Assembly (NCBI GenBank): GCA_937877685.1
Contig: CALFGU010000004.1
Coordinates: forward strand, 1-11,963
Direction: 5' to 3'
Source: an uncultured Prevotella sp.
GTDB lineage: Bacteria; Bacteroidota; Bacteroidia; Bacteroidales; Bacteroidaceae
Length of the DNA stretch: 11,963 bases
A program made the position numbers and the translations under genes. Positions 1 through 7,287 of the stretch are shown piece by piece; the stretch's first letter is position 1, and each line of letters starts with the position of its first letter. The notes beneath the pieces are model-generated. The model ran no database searches, had not been told where the DNA came from, and was given only the letters and a program-made list of their open reading frames with translations.

Positions 1-175
1 GTATGATGACATTCTCTGAGTCTCCCTCAGCATTACCTTTGTTTCCCTTAAGATAAGGGGAGTACCTCCGCAGGAGGGGAGGGGGTATGATGACATTCTC
101 TGAGTCTCCCTCAGCATTACCTTTGTTTCCCTTAAGATAGGGGGAGTACCTCCGTAGGCGGGGAGGGGGTATGAT
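1..175. repeat. 84-bp tandem repeat, about 2.1 copies
   Basis: Unit 1 (1-84) and unit 2 (85-168) have the same length and differ at only about three positions; a third copy starts at 169 and stops after about seven bases (GTATGAT). Each unit carries short dyads: CCCTTA/TAAGGG (around 48-60 in unit 1) and CCTCC-GCA-GGAGG (65-77), the latter damaged to CCTCC-GTA-GGCGG in unit 2. The array begins at the window edge, so more copies may lie upstream. There is no open frame and no transposase. It resembles the palindrome-rich intergenic repeats common in Bacteroidales; its function is unknown. Confidence 0.9.
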
Positions 176-448
176 TCTTCTTCTTGTATTTGGTCAATTG
201 CTATATCATCACTTAAGGAAAACAAAGTTAGACATTGTGCGCCTTAAGTGAAATAGAATTTTCCCTAATTTTCATATAGTTTTAGACTTCAAAATAACCC
301 TCAGAAAAGCATGGTTTATGGGGAATAATTTTTTAATATGACGGGTGGAGTTTGTTTATTTTCTACTTCTAATTTGAAAATGTAAAAAAAATGTCTGTTA
401 ACCCATCGTTTTCTGAGCACTAACCTTTCCTCTTTTACTTTTAAAATG
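176..448. other. AT-rich intergenic region with a 10-bp inverted repeat
   Basis: No coding frame is convincing here. The only clear structure is a perfect inverted repeat, TCACTTAAGG at 209-218 and CCTTAAGTGA at 242-251, around a 23-base loop. It has no T-run after it, so it is not a standard terminator, and it lies about 200 bases before the purL promoter. It could be a regulator binding site, an RNA hairpin from an upstream transcript, or a repeat remnant. Confidence 0.6.
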
Positions 449-456
449 TATCTTTG
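426..456 (+). promoter_or_regulatory. purL promoter, Bacteroidetes sigma type
   Basis: TTTC at 426-429, a 19-base spacer and TATCTTTG at 449-456 match the Bacteroidetes primary-sigma consensus TTTG-N19-TAnnTTTG with one mismatch in the upstream box. Transcription would start near 462, giving a leader of about 30 bases before the ATG at 491. The box overlaps the upstream in-frame ATG at 446, which argues against that codon as the start. No PurR-like palindrome or riboswitch was seen in the short leader. Confidence 0.75.
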
Positions 457-490
457 CAAGGAAATATATAAACCATTATCCTACCATATT

Positions 491-3400
491 ATGATTTTGT
501 TTTTTCAGACAAAGGAGCAGTCAGTGATTGCAACTCAGGTAAATCACCAGCTCACACAGGATGAAGTAAATGAACTTTGCTGGCTTTACGGCGACGCTAC
601 ACTTCTTGAGGGTGAAACGCTCGAGGGTTACTTCGTAGGTCCCCGCCGTGAAATGATTACGCCTTGGAGTACGAATGCTGTGGAAATTACACAGAACATG
701 AACCTCCAGGGTATCTCTCGTATTGAAGAATATTTCCCCGTTGCAAGCAAGGATGCGGATTACGACCCCATGCTTCAGCGTATGTACACGGGCTTGAACC
801 AGGATATTTTCACGATTAACCTTCAGCCTGCGGCTATTCAGCAGATTGACGACCTCGAAGCGTATAACGAGCAGGAAGGTCTCGCACTCTCGCCCGAGGA
901 AATCCAATACCTCCACAACGTTGAGGCTCAGCTTAACCGCAAACTCACTGACTCTGAAGTCTTCGGCTTTGCGCAGTTGAACTCTGAGCACTGCCGTCAC
1001 AAGATTTTCGGTGGTACGTTCATCATTGACGGTCAGGAAATGCCCTCTTCGCTCTTCGCGATGATTAAGAAGACTACACAGGAAAATCCTCACAAGATTA
1101 TTTCTGCCTATAAGGATAACGTAGCCTTCTCAGTAGGTCCCGTTGTAGAACAATTTGCTCCCAAGGACCACTCTACTTCTGACTTCTTCGTCATCAAGGA
1201 TATTGAATCAGTCATTTCTTTGAAGGCTGAAACACATAACTTCCCCACAACTGTAGAACCCTTTAACGGTGCGTCAACAGGTACAGGTGGTGAAATCCGT
1301 GACCGTATGGGTGGCGGTGTAGGTTCTTGGCCTATCGCTGGTACGGCAGTTTATATGACGGCTTACCCACGCTTGGACGGCGGACGCAGTTGGGAGGACA
1401 TTCTTCCCGTACGTCAGTGGCTCTATCAGACTCCCGAACAGATTTTGATTAAGGCTTCTAACGGTGCAAGTGACTTCGGTAACAAGTTTGGTCAGCCCCT
1501 TATCACGGGTTCTGTACTTACTTTCGAACACCAGGAAAATGGTGAAAAGTATGGCTATGACAAGGTGATCATGCTCGCAGGTGGTGTGGGTTATGGCACA
1601 AAGCGCGACTGCCTTAAGGGTACGCCTCAGAAGGGTAACAAGGTTGTTGTTGTCGGTGGTGATAACTATCGCATTGGTCTCGGAGGTGGTTCTGTTTCTT
1701 CAGTAGATACAGGTCGCTACAGTTCAGGTATCGAGCTCAATGCCGTTCAGCGTGCGAACCCCGAAATGCAGAAGCGTGCGAACAACTTGGTGCGTGCCCT
1801 CTGTGAAGAAGATGTAAACCCCGTTGTTTCTATCCACGACCACGGTTCTGCAGGTCACGTAAACTGTCTCTCAGAGTTGGTGGAAGAATGCGGTGGTGTT
1901 ATCGACATGAAGAATCTCCCCATCGGCGACCAGACTCTTTCGGCAAAGGAAATCATTGCCAACGAAAGTCAGGAACGTATGGGCTTGCTCATCGACGAAA
2001 AGGCTATCGAACATGTACGCAAGATTGCTGAACGCGAACGTGCTCCGATGTACGTAGTGGGTGAATGTACGGGCGATGCCCATTTTGCTTTCGAACAAGC
2101 GGATGGTGTGCGTCCCTTCGACCTTGATGTGGCTCAGATGTTCGGTCACTCTCCCAAGACTATCATGGTTGACGAAACCGTAGAGCGTAAGTATGAAAAC
2201 GTTACCTACGACGTTAAGAACCTTGACGAATATTTGACCAACGTGCTCCAGCTTGAAGCTGTGGCTTGTAAGGACTGGTTGACGAATAAGGTAGACCGTT
2301 CGGTTACAGGTAAGGTTGCGCAACAGCAAACCCAAGGTGAACTTCAGTTACCCCTTGCTGACTGTGGCGTAGTGGCACTCGACTACCGCGGTAAGGCAGG
2401 TATTGCTACGGCAATCGGACATGCTCCTCAGGCAGGTTTGGCTGATCCCGCTGCTGGTTCTGTTCTTTCAGTTGCTGAAGCACTTACAAACCTCGTTTGG
2501 GCACCTTTGGCAAACGGATTGGATAGCGTGAGCCTTTCTGCAAACTGGATGTGGCCCTGTCGCTCACAGAAGGGTGAAGATGCGCGTCTCTATCGCGGTG
2601 TAGAAGCACTCTCTGACTTCTGCTGCGCTCTTGAAATCAACGTTCCTACAGGTAAGGACTCGCTTTCAATGACCCAGAAGTATCCTAACGACGAAAAGAT
2701 TATTTCTCCGGGTACTGTAATCGTCAGTGCAGGCGGTGAAGTGAGCGATGTGCGCAAGGTGGTGAGCCCCGTAGTAGTAAACTGCGAAAAGTCTGCCCTC
2801 TACCACATCGACTTCTCGTTTGACACACTCCGCCTCGGTGGTTCGGCATTCGCACAAAGCTTGAACCGCGTAGGTAGTGACGTTCCCACAGTTCAGAATC
2901 CCGAATATTTCCGCGACGCCTTCAATGCTGTTCAGCAGTTAATTGAAAAGGGTCTCATCATGTCAGGTCACGACATTTCTGCAGGTGGTATGATTACTAC
3001 GTTGCTCGAAATGTGCTTCGCTAACACAGAAGGCGGTCTTTGCATTAACCTTGACAAGTTTAAGGAAGCAGACCTCGTGAAGATTCTCTTCGCAGAAAAT
3101 CCTGGTGTTATCGTACAGGTGAGCGATAAGAATAAGGCTGCGTTCAAGGCACTCCTTGATGAAGCAGGCGTAAGTTATTTGAAGGTAGGTCAGCCCACTG
3201 ACGAACGCCACATCTTGGTAGAAAAGGACGGCGCTACTTATCAGTTTGGTATTGATCACTTGCGCGAAATCTGGTACGAAACTTCTTACCTCCTCGATAC
3301 GAAGCAGAGCTTCCACGGATGTGCTAAGAAGCGTTACGAAAACTATAAGCAGCAGCCCATCGAGTTTAACCTCCGTCCCGAATTTAAGGGTACGTTTGAA

Positions 3401-4195
3401 AGTCTCGGCATCAATCCCAACCGTCGCACTCCCAGCGGTGTGCGTGCAGCAATCATTCGTGAAAAGGGTACGAACGGCGAACGCGAAATGGCGTATGCGC
3501 TCTACCTTGCCGGATTTGATGTGAAGGACGTTATGATGACCGACCTCATTACGGGTCGTGAAACGCTCGACGATGTAAATATGATTGTCTTCTGCGGTGG
3601 TTTCTCTAACTCCGACGTATTGGGTTCAGCAAAGGGTTGGGCAGGCGCCTTCCTTTACAACCCCAAGGCAAAGGCAGCTCTCGACCGCTTCTACGCACGT
3701 AAGGATACGCTCTCACTCGGTGTATGTAACGGTTGCCAACTTATGGTAGAACTCAACCTTATTAACCCCGACCACAAGAAGCGTACGCACATGCTCCACA
3801 ACGACTCTCACAAGTTTGAAAGTGCGTTTGTAGGTGTAACTGTTACAACGAATCGTAGCGTGATGTTTGGCTCACTCAGTGGTGACCAACTCGGTATTTG
3901 GGTGGCTCACGGCGAAGGTAAGTTCAGCCTTCCCTATGCTGAAGACAAGTACAACGTAGTCCTCAAGTACTCTTACGACGAATATCCCGCTAATCCTAAT
4001 GGTTCTGACTACAGTGTAGCAGGTATTTGCTCTCCCGACGGACGTCACCTCGCAATGATGCCTCACCTTGAGCGCGCCTTCTATCCCTGGCAAAACGCTT
4101 ACTATCCCGCCGACCGCCTTGCGCAGGATGTAACTCCCTGGATGGAAGCATTCGTGAATGCACGTAAGTGGGTTGAAGCAAACAAGCAGGCTTAA
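491..4195 (+). CDS. purL: Phosphoribosylformylglycinamidine synthase, large single-chain form
   Basis: This cytoplasmic enzyme uses ATP and glutamine to turn FGAR into FGAM, the fourth step of de novo purine synthesis. The 1234-residue chain carries all modules of the large type: an N-terminal PurS-like region including GPRREMITPWSTNAVEI, the FGAM-synthase core with NSEHCRHK, KAETHNFPT and GGEIRDRMG, and a C-terminal class I glutaminase. Its nucleophile is Cys1079 in LGVCNGCQLM, with His1192 and Glu1194 in PHLERAFYPW completing the triad. Length fits the roughly 1230-1300-residue family, so it is intact. The ATG at 491 is chosen because MILFFQT matches how Bacteroidales homologues begin and because the frame's earlier ATG (446) lies inside the promoter. 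A GTG at 524 with AAAGGAG six bases upstream is possible but would remove family-conserved residues. It appears monocistronic. Confidence 0.97.
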   Translation: MILFFQTKEQSVIATQVNHQLTQDEVNELCWLYGDATLLEGETLEGYFVGPRREMITPWSTNAVEITQNMNLQGISRIEEYFPVASKDADYDPMLQRMYTGLNQDIFTINLQPAAIQQIDDLEAYNEQEGLALSPEEIQYLHNVEAQLNRKLTDSEVFGFAQLNSEHCRHKIFGGTFIIDGQEMPSSLFAMIKKTTQENPHKIISAYKDNVAFSVGPVVEQFAPKDHSTSDFFVIKDIESVISLKAETHNFPTTVEPFNGASTGTGGEIRDRMGGGVGSWPIAGTAVYMTAYPRLDGGRSWEDILPVRQWLYQTPEQILIKASNGASDFGNKFGQPLITGSVLTFEHQENGEKYGYDKVIMLAGGVGYGTKRDCLKGTPQKGNKVVVVGGDNYRIGLGGGSVSSVDTGRYSSGIELNAVQRANPEMQKRANNLVRALCEEDVNPVVSIHDHGSAGHVNCLSELVEECGGVIDMKNLPIGDQTLSAKEIIANESQERMGLLIDEKAIEHVRKIAERERAPMYVVGECTGDAHFAFEQADGVRPFDLDVAQMFGHSPKTIMVDETVERKYENVTYDVKNLDEYLTNVLQLEAVACKDWLTNKVDRSVTGKVAQQQTQGELQLPLADCGVVALDYRGKAGIATAIGHAPQAGLADPAAGSVLSVAEALTNLVWAPLANGLDSVSLSANWMWPCRSQKGEDARLYRGVEALSDFCCALEINVPTGKDSLSMTQKYPNDEKIISPGTVIVSAGGEVSDVRKVVSPVVVNCEKSALYHIDFSFDTLRLGGSAFAQSLNRVGSDVPTVQNPEYFRDAFNAVQQLIEKGLIMSGHDISAGGMITTLLEMCFANTEGGLCINLDKFKEADLVKILFAENPGVIVQVSDKNKAAFKALLDEAGVSYLKVGQPTDERHILVEKDGATYQFGIDHLREIWYETSYLLDTKQSFHGCAKKRYENYKQQPIEFNLRPEFKGTFESLGINPNRRTPSGVRAAIIREKGTNGEREMAYALYLAGFDVKDVMMTDLITGRETLDDVNMIVFCGGFSNSDVLGSAKGWAGAFLYNPKAKAALDRFYARKDTLSLGVCNGCQLMVELNLINPDHKKRTHMLHNDSHKFESAFVGVTVTTNRSVMFGSLSGDQLGIWVAHGEGKFSLPYAEDKYNVVLKYSYDEYPANPNGSDYSVAGICSPDGRHLAMMPHLERAFYPWQNAYYPADRLAQDVTPWMEAFVNARKWVEANKQA

Positions 4196-4200
4196 TATTA

Positions 4201-4245
4201 AAAGAGCGAACTGAAGATGCATGAATCTTCGGTTCGCTCTTTTTT
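4201..4245 (+). terminator. Intrinsic terminator of purL
   Basis: An 18-bp stem (4201-4218 with 4225-4242, one G-T wobble) closes a six-base loop and runs into a T-tract at 4240-4245. It begins six bases after the purL stop codon. The A-run at the foot of the left arm gives a short T-run on the other strand too, so it may also stop readthrough from the convergent methyltransferase gene. Confidence 0.92.
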
Positions 4246-4296
4246 ATAAGGTGTTTTTTTAAAAAAGGATAAACAATAAAATAGAGAAAAGAAGCA

Positions 4297-4373
4297 GCGT
4301 ACAACTAAAGTCCGTATGTGTAGCGTGTTTTCAATAGATGTATTGACAAGCACGTTTGACTGTAGTTGTACGC
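4297..4373. repeat. Inverted repeat with 11-bp perfect arms
   Basis: GCGTACAACTA at 4297-4307 is repeated in inverse at 4363-4373 (TAGTTGTACGC) around 55 bases. It sits between the 3' ends of purL and the convergent methyltransferase gene. Nothing between the arms looks coding. It may be a small mobile-repeat remnant or part of a 3' RNA structure; no function can be assigned. Confidence 0.6.
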
Positions 4374-4389
4374 CGTTACTGATGCTACG

Positions 4390-4452
4390 AATTCTGTTAC
4401 GTTTAAGAAAAATTCTATTACTTCAAAAGTAAATTCTATTACTTATGCGTAG
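4390..4452. repeat. Three 21-bp-spaced AATTCTRTTAC repeats
   Basis: AATTCTGTTAC at 4390, then AATTCTATTACTT at 4411 and 4432, recur exactly every 21 bases, close to two helical turns. The bases between the cores are not conserved. The array ends just before the stop of the minus-strand methyltransferase gene and would lie in that gene's 3' untranslated region. Confidence 0.7.
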
Positions 4453-4463
4453 CGTTCTGTGTT

Positions 4464-5000
4464 TTACCCTTTTACTCCCAAAAGTTCCAAGAATTTCCAC
4501 ATCACAATGCCTGCCGTGACAGAGACATTAAGCGAGTGCTTCGTGCCGTATTGTGGAATTTCGAGGGCATAGTCGGCAGCATCTACTACGGTTTGTTGCA
4601 CGCCCTTCACTTCATTTCCCATCACTACGGCATAGCGCTTTGTGGGGTTGAGTGTGAGGTCAGGAAGTAGCACACTGCCTTCCACTTGTTCTACGGCAAA
4701 GACGGTGTAACCCTCCGCCTTGAGTGCCGCAACGGCGTCGGTGGCGTCGTTATAATAGGTCCAATCCACACTGTCTTCCGCTCCGAGTGCCGTCTTATGG
4801 ATTTCTGCAGAAGGCGGGCAGGCGGTGATGCCACAAAGCACGACACGCTCTAAGCGGAAAGCGTCGGCCGTGCGGAACACACTGCCTACGTTGTGCAAAC
4901 TACGCACATTGTCGAGCACAACCACGAGCGGTAATTTTTCAGATTGCTTGAACTCCGCAACGTCCATGCGCTGGAGTTCTTCTATAGTGAGTTTACGCAT
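4464..5000 (-). CDS. SpoU/TrmH-family RNA 2'-O-methyltransferase
   Basis: A predicted cytoplasmic SPOUT methyltransferase that would use S-adenosylmethionine to methylate a ribose 2'-OH in tRNA or rRNA. All three SpoU motifs are present in the 178-residue chain: motif 1 around residues 31-47 (NVRSLHNVGSVFRTADAF, with Asn37 and Arg43), motif 2 at 126-134 (VMGNEVKGV) and motif 3 at 148-165 (IPQYGTKHSLNVSVTAGI), which forms the trefoil-knot cofactor site. There is only a short N-terminal extension and no L30e-like substrate domain, so this is the small, single-domain type. The substrate cannot be read from the sequence; tRNA Gm18 or an rRNA position are both possible, so no symbol is given. It is divergent from miaB, another tRNA-modification gene, with 118 bases between their start codons. 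Confidence 0.92.
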   Translation of the reverse strand: MRKLTIEELQRMDVAEFKQSEKLPLVVVLDNVRSLHNVGSVFRTADAFRLERVVLCGITACPPSAEIHKTALGAEDSVDWTYYNDATDAVAALKAEGYTVFAVEQVEGSVLLPDLTLNPTKRYAVVMGNEVKGVQQTVVDAADYALEIPQYGTKHSLNVSVTAGIVMWKFLELLGVKG

Positions 5001-5006
5001 AAATTT

Positions 5007-5040
5007 TAGAGTACAGCTAACAGAGTACGGAGTACAACTG
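5007..5040. repeat. Dispersed GAGTAC repeat, copy 1
   Basis: TAGAGTACAGCTAACAGAGTAC at 5007-5028 is followed by GGAGTACAAC. It matches the reverse complement of 8976-9000 with two mismatches over the first 22 bases. It lies just upstream of the methyltransferase start codon, within that gene's probable leader. Such short intergenic repeats are frequent in Bacteroidales; a role is not known. Confidence 0.6.
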
Positions 5041-5072
5041 CCGTCCGGTCATTATTAACTAAAAGCTTTCCG

Positions 5073-5080
5073 CAAAAGTA
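5073..5080 (-). promoter_or_regulatory. Possible -7 box for the methyltransferase gene
   Basis: The minus strand reads TACTTTTG here, a match to TAnnTTTG about 72 bases before the methyltransferase start. No convincing -33 TTTG is seen at the expected distance, so this is a weaker call than the miaB promoter facing the other way 12 bases away. Confidence 0.4.
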
Positions 5081-5092
5081 AACAAAAATTCG

Positions 5093-5100
5093 TAATTTTG
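5093..5100 (+). promoter_or_regulatory. miaB promoter -7 box
   Basis: TAATTTTG at 5093-5100 fits TAnnTTTG and lies 18 bases before the miaB ATG, implying a very short leader. The best upstream box is TTTC at 5067-5070, with a spacer (22 bases) slightly longer than usual. Confidence 0.6.
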
Positions 5101-5118
5101 CCCCTATAACTATACGCT

Positions 5119-6441
5119 ATGAAGAAACTTTATATAGAAACATACGGCTGCCAAATGAATGTGGCAGACAGTGAAGTGGTGGCTTCTGTCATGAAAATGG
5201 CGGATTATGAAACGTGTGAATCATTGGATGAGGCGGATGCCGTTTTCTTGAACACATGTTCTGTGCGTGACAACGCCGAACAGAAGATTATCCACCGCTT
5301 GGAGGCGCTCAATGCCTTGAAACGTAAGGGTAGAAAGCTGATTATCGGAGTGCTCGGTTGCATGGCGGAACGTGTGAAGGAAGGACTCTTGAACGACCAC
5401 GGCGCAGACCTTGTTGCGGGTCCTGATGCCTACCTTTCGTTGCCCCATCTCATCGCTCAGGCTGAGTTGGGCGAGAAGGCGATTGACGTGGAACTCTCAC
5501 TGACGGAAACGTATCGCGATGTCGTTCCCCAGCGAGTGCACGGCAACCACCTTTCGGGCTTTGTGAGCATCATGCGTGGGTGTAACAACTTCTGCCATTA
5601 CTGTATCGTGCCCTACACGCGCGGTCGTGAGCGTTCGCGTGATATTGAAAGTATCTTGACTGAGGTGAAGGACCTTGAAGCACGCAATTATAAGGAGGTA
5701 ACCCTGCTGGGGCAGAACGTCAATTCCTACCGTTGGGAAGCGGATGGCGAAACGATTGCCTTTCCTGAACTCCTGCGCCGTGTAGCAAGGGCAGTGCCGG
5801 GAATGCGTGTGCGTTTCACAACGTCACATCCTAAGGATATGTCCGACGAAACGCTTCATGTGATTGCCGAAGAACCTAACGTGTGCAAGCAAATCCATTT
5901 GCCCGTGCAGAGTGGTTCCAACCGCATTCTCAAACTCATGAACCGCAAGTACACCCGCGAATGGTATCTCGACCGTGTGGCTGCCATCCGTCGCATCATC
6001 CCTGACTGCGGACTTTCTACCGACATCTTTGCGGGCTATTGCTCAGAGACGGAGGAGGACCACCAAGAGTCGCTCTCGCTCATGCGTGAGTGTGGTTACG
6101 ATTCCTCGTTCATGTTCAAATATTCCGAGCGCCCCGGCACTTATGCCTCAAAGCATCTTCCCGATGATATTGACGAAGCCACCAAGGTGCGCCGCTTGGA
6201 AGAACTCATTGCACTTCAAAACGAACTTTCGCTTGCTGCTAACACGGCTTGTATAGGTAAGGAGTACGAAGTGTTGATCGAAGGCACCTCCAAGCGTTCG
6301 CGCGAGCAACTCTTCGGACGCACGGAGCAAGGCAAGGTAGTTGTCTTCGACCGCAAGGGACATCACACGGGGCAAACCGTGCGTGTGCGCATCACTTCGG
6401 CATCTTCAGCAACCCTCAAGGGGGAGTTGGTTGAAGCATAA
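5119..6441 (+). CDS. miaB: tRNA-2-methylthio-N6-dimethylallyladenosine synthase
   Basis: MiaB is a radical-SAM methylthiotransferase that adds a methylthio group to i6A37 of tRNAs reading codons that start with U, using two 4Fe-4S clusters. In the 440 residues the order is standard: an N-terminal UPF0004 domain with cluster ligands Cys11 (YGCQMN), Cys47 (NTCSVR) and Cys81 (LGCMAER); the radical-SAM core with Cys155, Cys159 and Cys162 (GCNNFCHYC); then a C-terminal TRAM RNA-binding domain from about residue 372. MiaB is preferred over the relatives RimO and MtaB because of the YGCQMN start, the RGCNNFCHYCIVPYTRGRERS stretch and the overall length. All ligands are present, so it should be active. 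The ATG at 5119 directly follows a good -7 box and gives the usual N-terminus. Confidence 0.97.
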   Translation: MKKLYIETYGCQMNVADSEVVASVMKMADYETCESLDEADAVFLNTCSVRDNAEQKIIHRLEALNALKRKGRKLIIGVLGCMAERVKEGLLNDHGADLVAGPDAYLSLPHLIAQAELGEKAIDVELSLTETYRDVVPQRVHGNHLSGFVSIMRGCNNFCHYCIVPYTRGRERSRDIESILTEVKDLEARNYKEVTLLGQNVNSYRWEADGETIAFPELLRRVARAVPGMRVRFTTSHPKDMSDETLHVIAEEPNVCKQIHLPVQSGSNRILKLMNRKYTREWYLDRVAAIRRIIPDCGLSTDIFAGYCSETEEDHQESLSLMRECGYDSSFMFKYSERPGTYASKHLPDDIDEATKVRRLEELIALQNELSLAANTACIGKEYEVLIEGTSKRSREQLFGRTEQGKVVVFDRKGHHTGQTVRVRITSASSATLKGELVEA

Positions 6442-6500
6442 GTTTTAGTAGACGAGTTTTTAAGGTACGAGTAGACAAGAAAGTATGCACTCCGCATGGT

Positions 6501-6525
6501 CTTTCTCCTTTCTCCTTTCTCCTTT
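6501..6525. repeat. Heptanucleotide tract (CTTTCTC)3 CTTT
   Basis: Three exact CTTTCTC units (6501-6521) and a partial fourth form a pure pyrimidine tract. It ends seven bases before the ATG of the small basic gene. Seven is not a multiple of three, but the tract lies outside the frame, so a change in copy number would alter leader or promoter spacing rather than reading frame. Confidence 0.85.
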
Positions 6526-6532
6526 AAAGTTT

Positions 6533-6664
6533 ATGGTAGTCAACAAGAAAAACCCCTTTGCCCACAAAGCCAAGGCGGCAGCAAAGAAAAAATCTACGGG
6601 TAAGCGCATTGGAAAGTCGAAACCCGAGAAGGCAAACAATCAGCGCAATAGGATTATCAAGTAA
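6533..6664 (+). CDS. Probable 43-residue highly basic small protein
   Basis: The frame runs from ATG at 6533 to TAA at 6662 and encodes 43 residues starting MVVNKKNPFAHKAKAAAKKK and ending NNQRNRIIK. It is rich in Lys and Arg, with no Asp, one Glu, no Cys and no Trp, and no signal peptide or membrane segment. The codons resemble those of neighbouring genes, and the ORF fills an otherwise unexplained gap of about 290 bases between miaB and the toxin-antitoxin pair. The composition suggests a nucleic-acid- or ribosome-associated protein, but I do not recognise the family. It may share a transcript with miaB, 91 bases upstream. It could also be a chance ORF; conservation of the protein in relatives would settle this. 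Confidence 0.55.
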   Translation: MVVNKKNPFAHKAKAAAKKKSTGKRIGKSKPEKANNQRNRIIK

Positions 6665-6677
6665 AGCGGTAGAAAGT

Positions 6678-6727
6678 TATTATTGAGTTTTAGCTATTAC
6701 TGAAGTTCAATAATAGAACTACGTTTA
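6678..6727 (+). promoter_or_regulatory. Promoter and possible operator of the toxin-antitoxin operon
   Basis: TATTATTGA at 6678-6686 and its perfect complement TCAATAATA at 6707-6715 form an inverted repeat with 20 bases between arms. TACGTTTA at 6720-6727, a one-mismatch -7 box, follows directly and lies nine bases before the antitoxin ATG. Type II antitoxins usually repress their own operon by binding palindromes at the promoter, so this dyad is the natural operator candidate; that is inference from position. Confidence 0.5.
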
Positions 6728-6736
6728 TAATACATA

Positions 6737-6976
6737 ATGATTATGGATAATACCGTAAAAATTCCTACTCAGGGACAAATACTTGTCAACATTGAGGATA
6801 TGTCAATGTTGAAGGACATAAAGAAGGCTATCAGCATGGTTAAGGGAGTAGGAAAAATAACTATTCCCCGTCGTAAAAAAATGAGTAACTATGAGCGTTC
6901 TATGCTTGATATAAAAGAAGGACGTGTGAATGAATACAACTCTGTTGATGATTTCTTTAAAAGCATGGGACTCTGA
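6737..6976 (+). CDS. Type II antitoxin partner of a YafQ-like toxin
   Basis: This 79-residue protein is called an antitoxin mainly from context: it immediately precedes a YafQ/RelE-type toxin, with its TGA stop overlapping the toxin ATG by one base (TGATG), which implies translational coupling. The C-terminal tail (residues 61-79, EGRVNEYNSVDDFFKSMGL) has the pattern of RelB/DinJ-like antitoxin tails that wrap the toxin. The N-terminal half (about 7-45) should be the dimerisation and DNA-binding part but does not show an obvious ribbon-helix-helix or Phd signature. A basic patch (RRKK, 45-48) separates the halves. Translation may begin at Met1 or Met3. Expected role: neutralise the toxin and autorepress the operon, probably through the dyad upstream. 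Confidence 0.8.
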   Translation: MIMDNTVKIPTQGQILVNIEDMSMLKDIKKAISMVKGVGKITIPRRKKMSNYERSMLDIKEGRVNEYNSVDDFFKSMGL

Positions 6977-7266
6977 TGGCTTATAAATTACGTACGACAA
7001 AGCAATTTGAGAAGGATGTCAAGCGTTGTTTTAAGAGAGGTTTACCACTTGATAAATTACGCAAGGTTATGGAACTTCTTGAAAAGGACGGTTTTCTCCC
7101 TCAAAGTTATCGTCCTCATCTTTTGCATGGTAATCGCAAGGGGCAATGGGAATGTCATATTGAACCCGATTGGTTACTTATTTGGGAACAATATGAAGAT
7201 GAATTGCTAATGTTGATGATAAACACTGGTTCCCATTCTGATTTATTTGGAAAAACCAAACGATAA
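6976..7266 (+). CDS. YafQ-family toxin, RelE/ParE fold mRNA endoribonuclease
   Basis: The 96-residue product should be a ribosome-dependent mRNA interferase that cuts codons in the ribosomal A site when the antitoxin is degraded. It shows the YafQ pattern along its length: YKLRTTKQFEKDVKRC at the start, HLLHGNRKGQWECHIEPDWLLIW (48-70) and TGSHSDLF (84-91). His51, His61, Asp65, Trp66, His87 and Phe91 sit where the catalytic and substrate-binding residues of E. coli YafQ (His50, His63, Asp67, Trp68, His87, Phe91) are found, so the enzyme looks intact. Length is typical. It is translated from an ATG overlapping the antitoxin stop. Stabilising the region or a stress response are both possible roles. 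Confidence 0.9.
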   Translation: MAYKLRTTKQFEKDVKRCFKRGLPLDKLRKVMELLEKDGFLPQSYRPHLLHGNRKGQWECHIEPDWLLIWEQYEDELLMLMINTGSHSDLFGKTKR

Positions 7267-7287
7267 CCATAAGGTTTGTATAAACAT

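Noticed and set aside
1..175. Tandem repeat as a CRISPR array
   Set aside because: The 84-bp units abut without spacers and no cas gene is present.
521..1093. 190-codon minus-strand frame inside purL
   Set aside because: It is entirely antisense to the well-conserved PurL N-terminus, and its sequence is a mirror of that gene's codon bias.
3872..4304. Two overlapping minus-strand open frames at the purL 3' end
   Set aside because: They lie antisense to conserved purL codons and run through its terminator; the encoded sequences have no recognisable domain.
5089..5104. Half match to the ars operator before miaB (TTCGTAATTTTG)
   Set aside because: The right arm is CCCC instead of CGAA, so there is no dyad; TTCG beside a -7 box is expected by chance.
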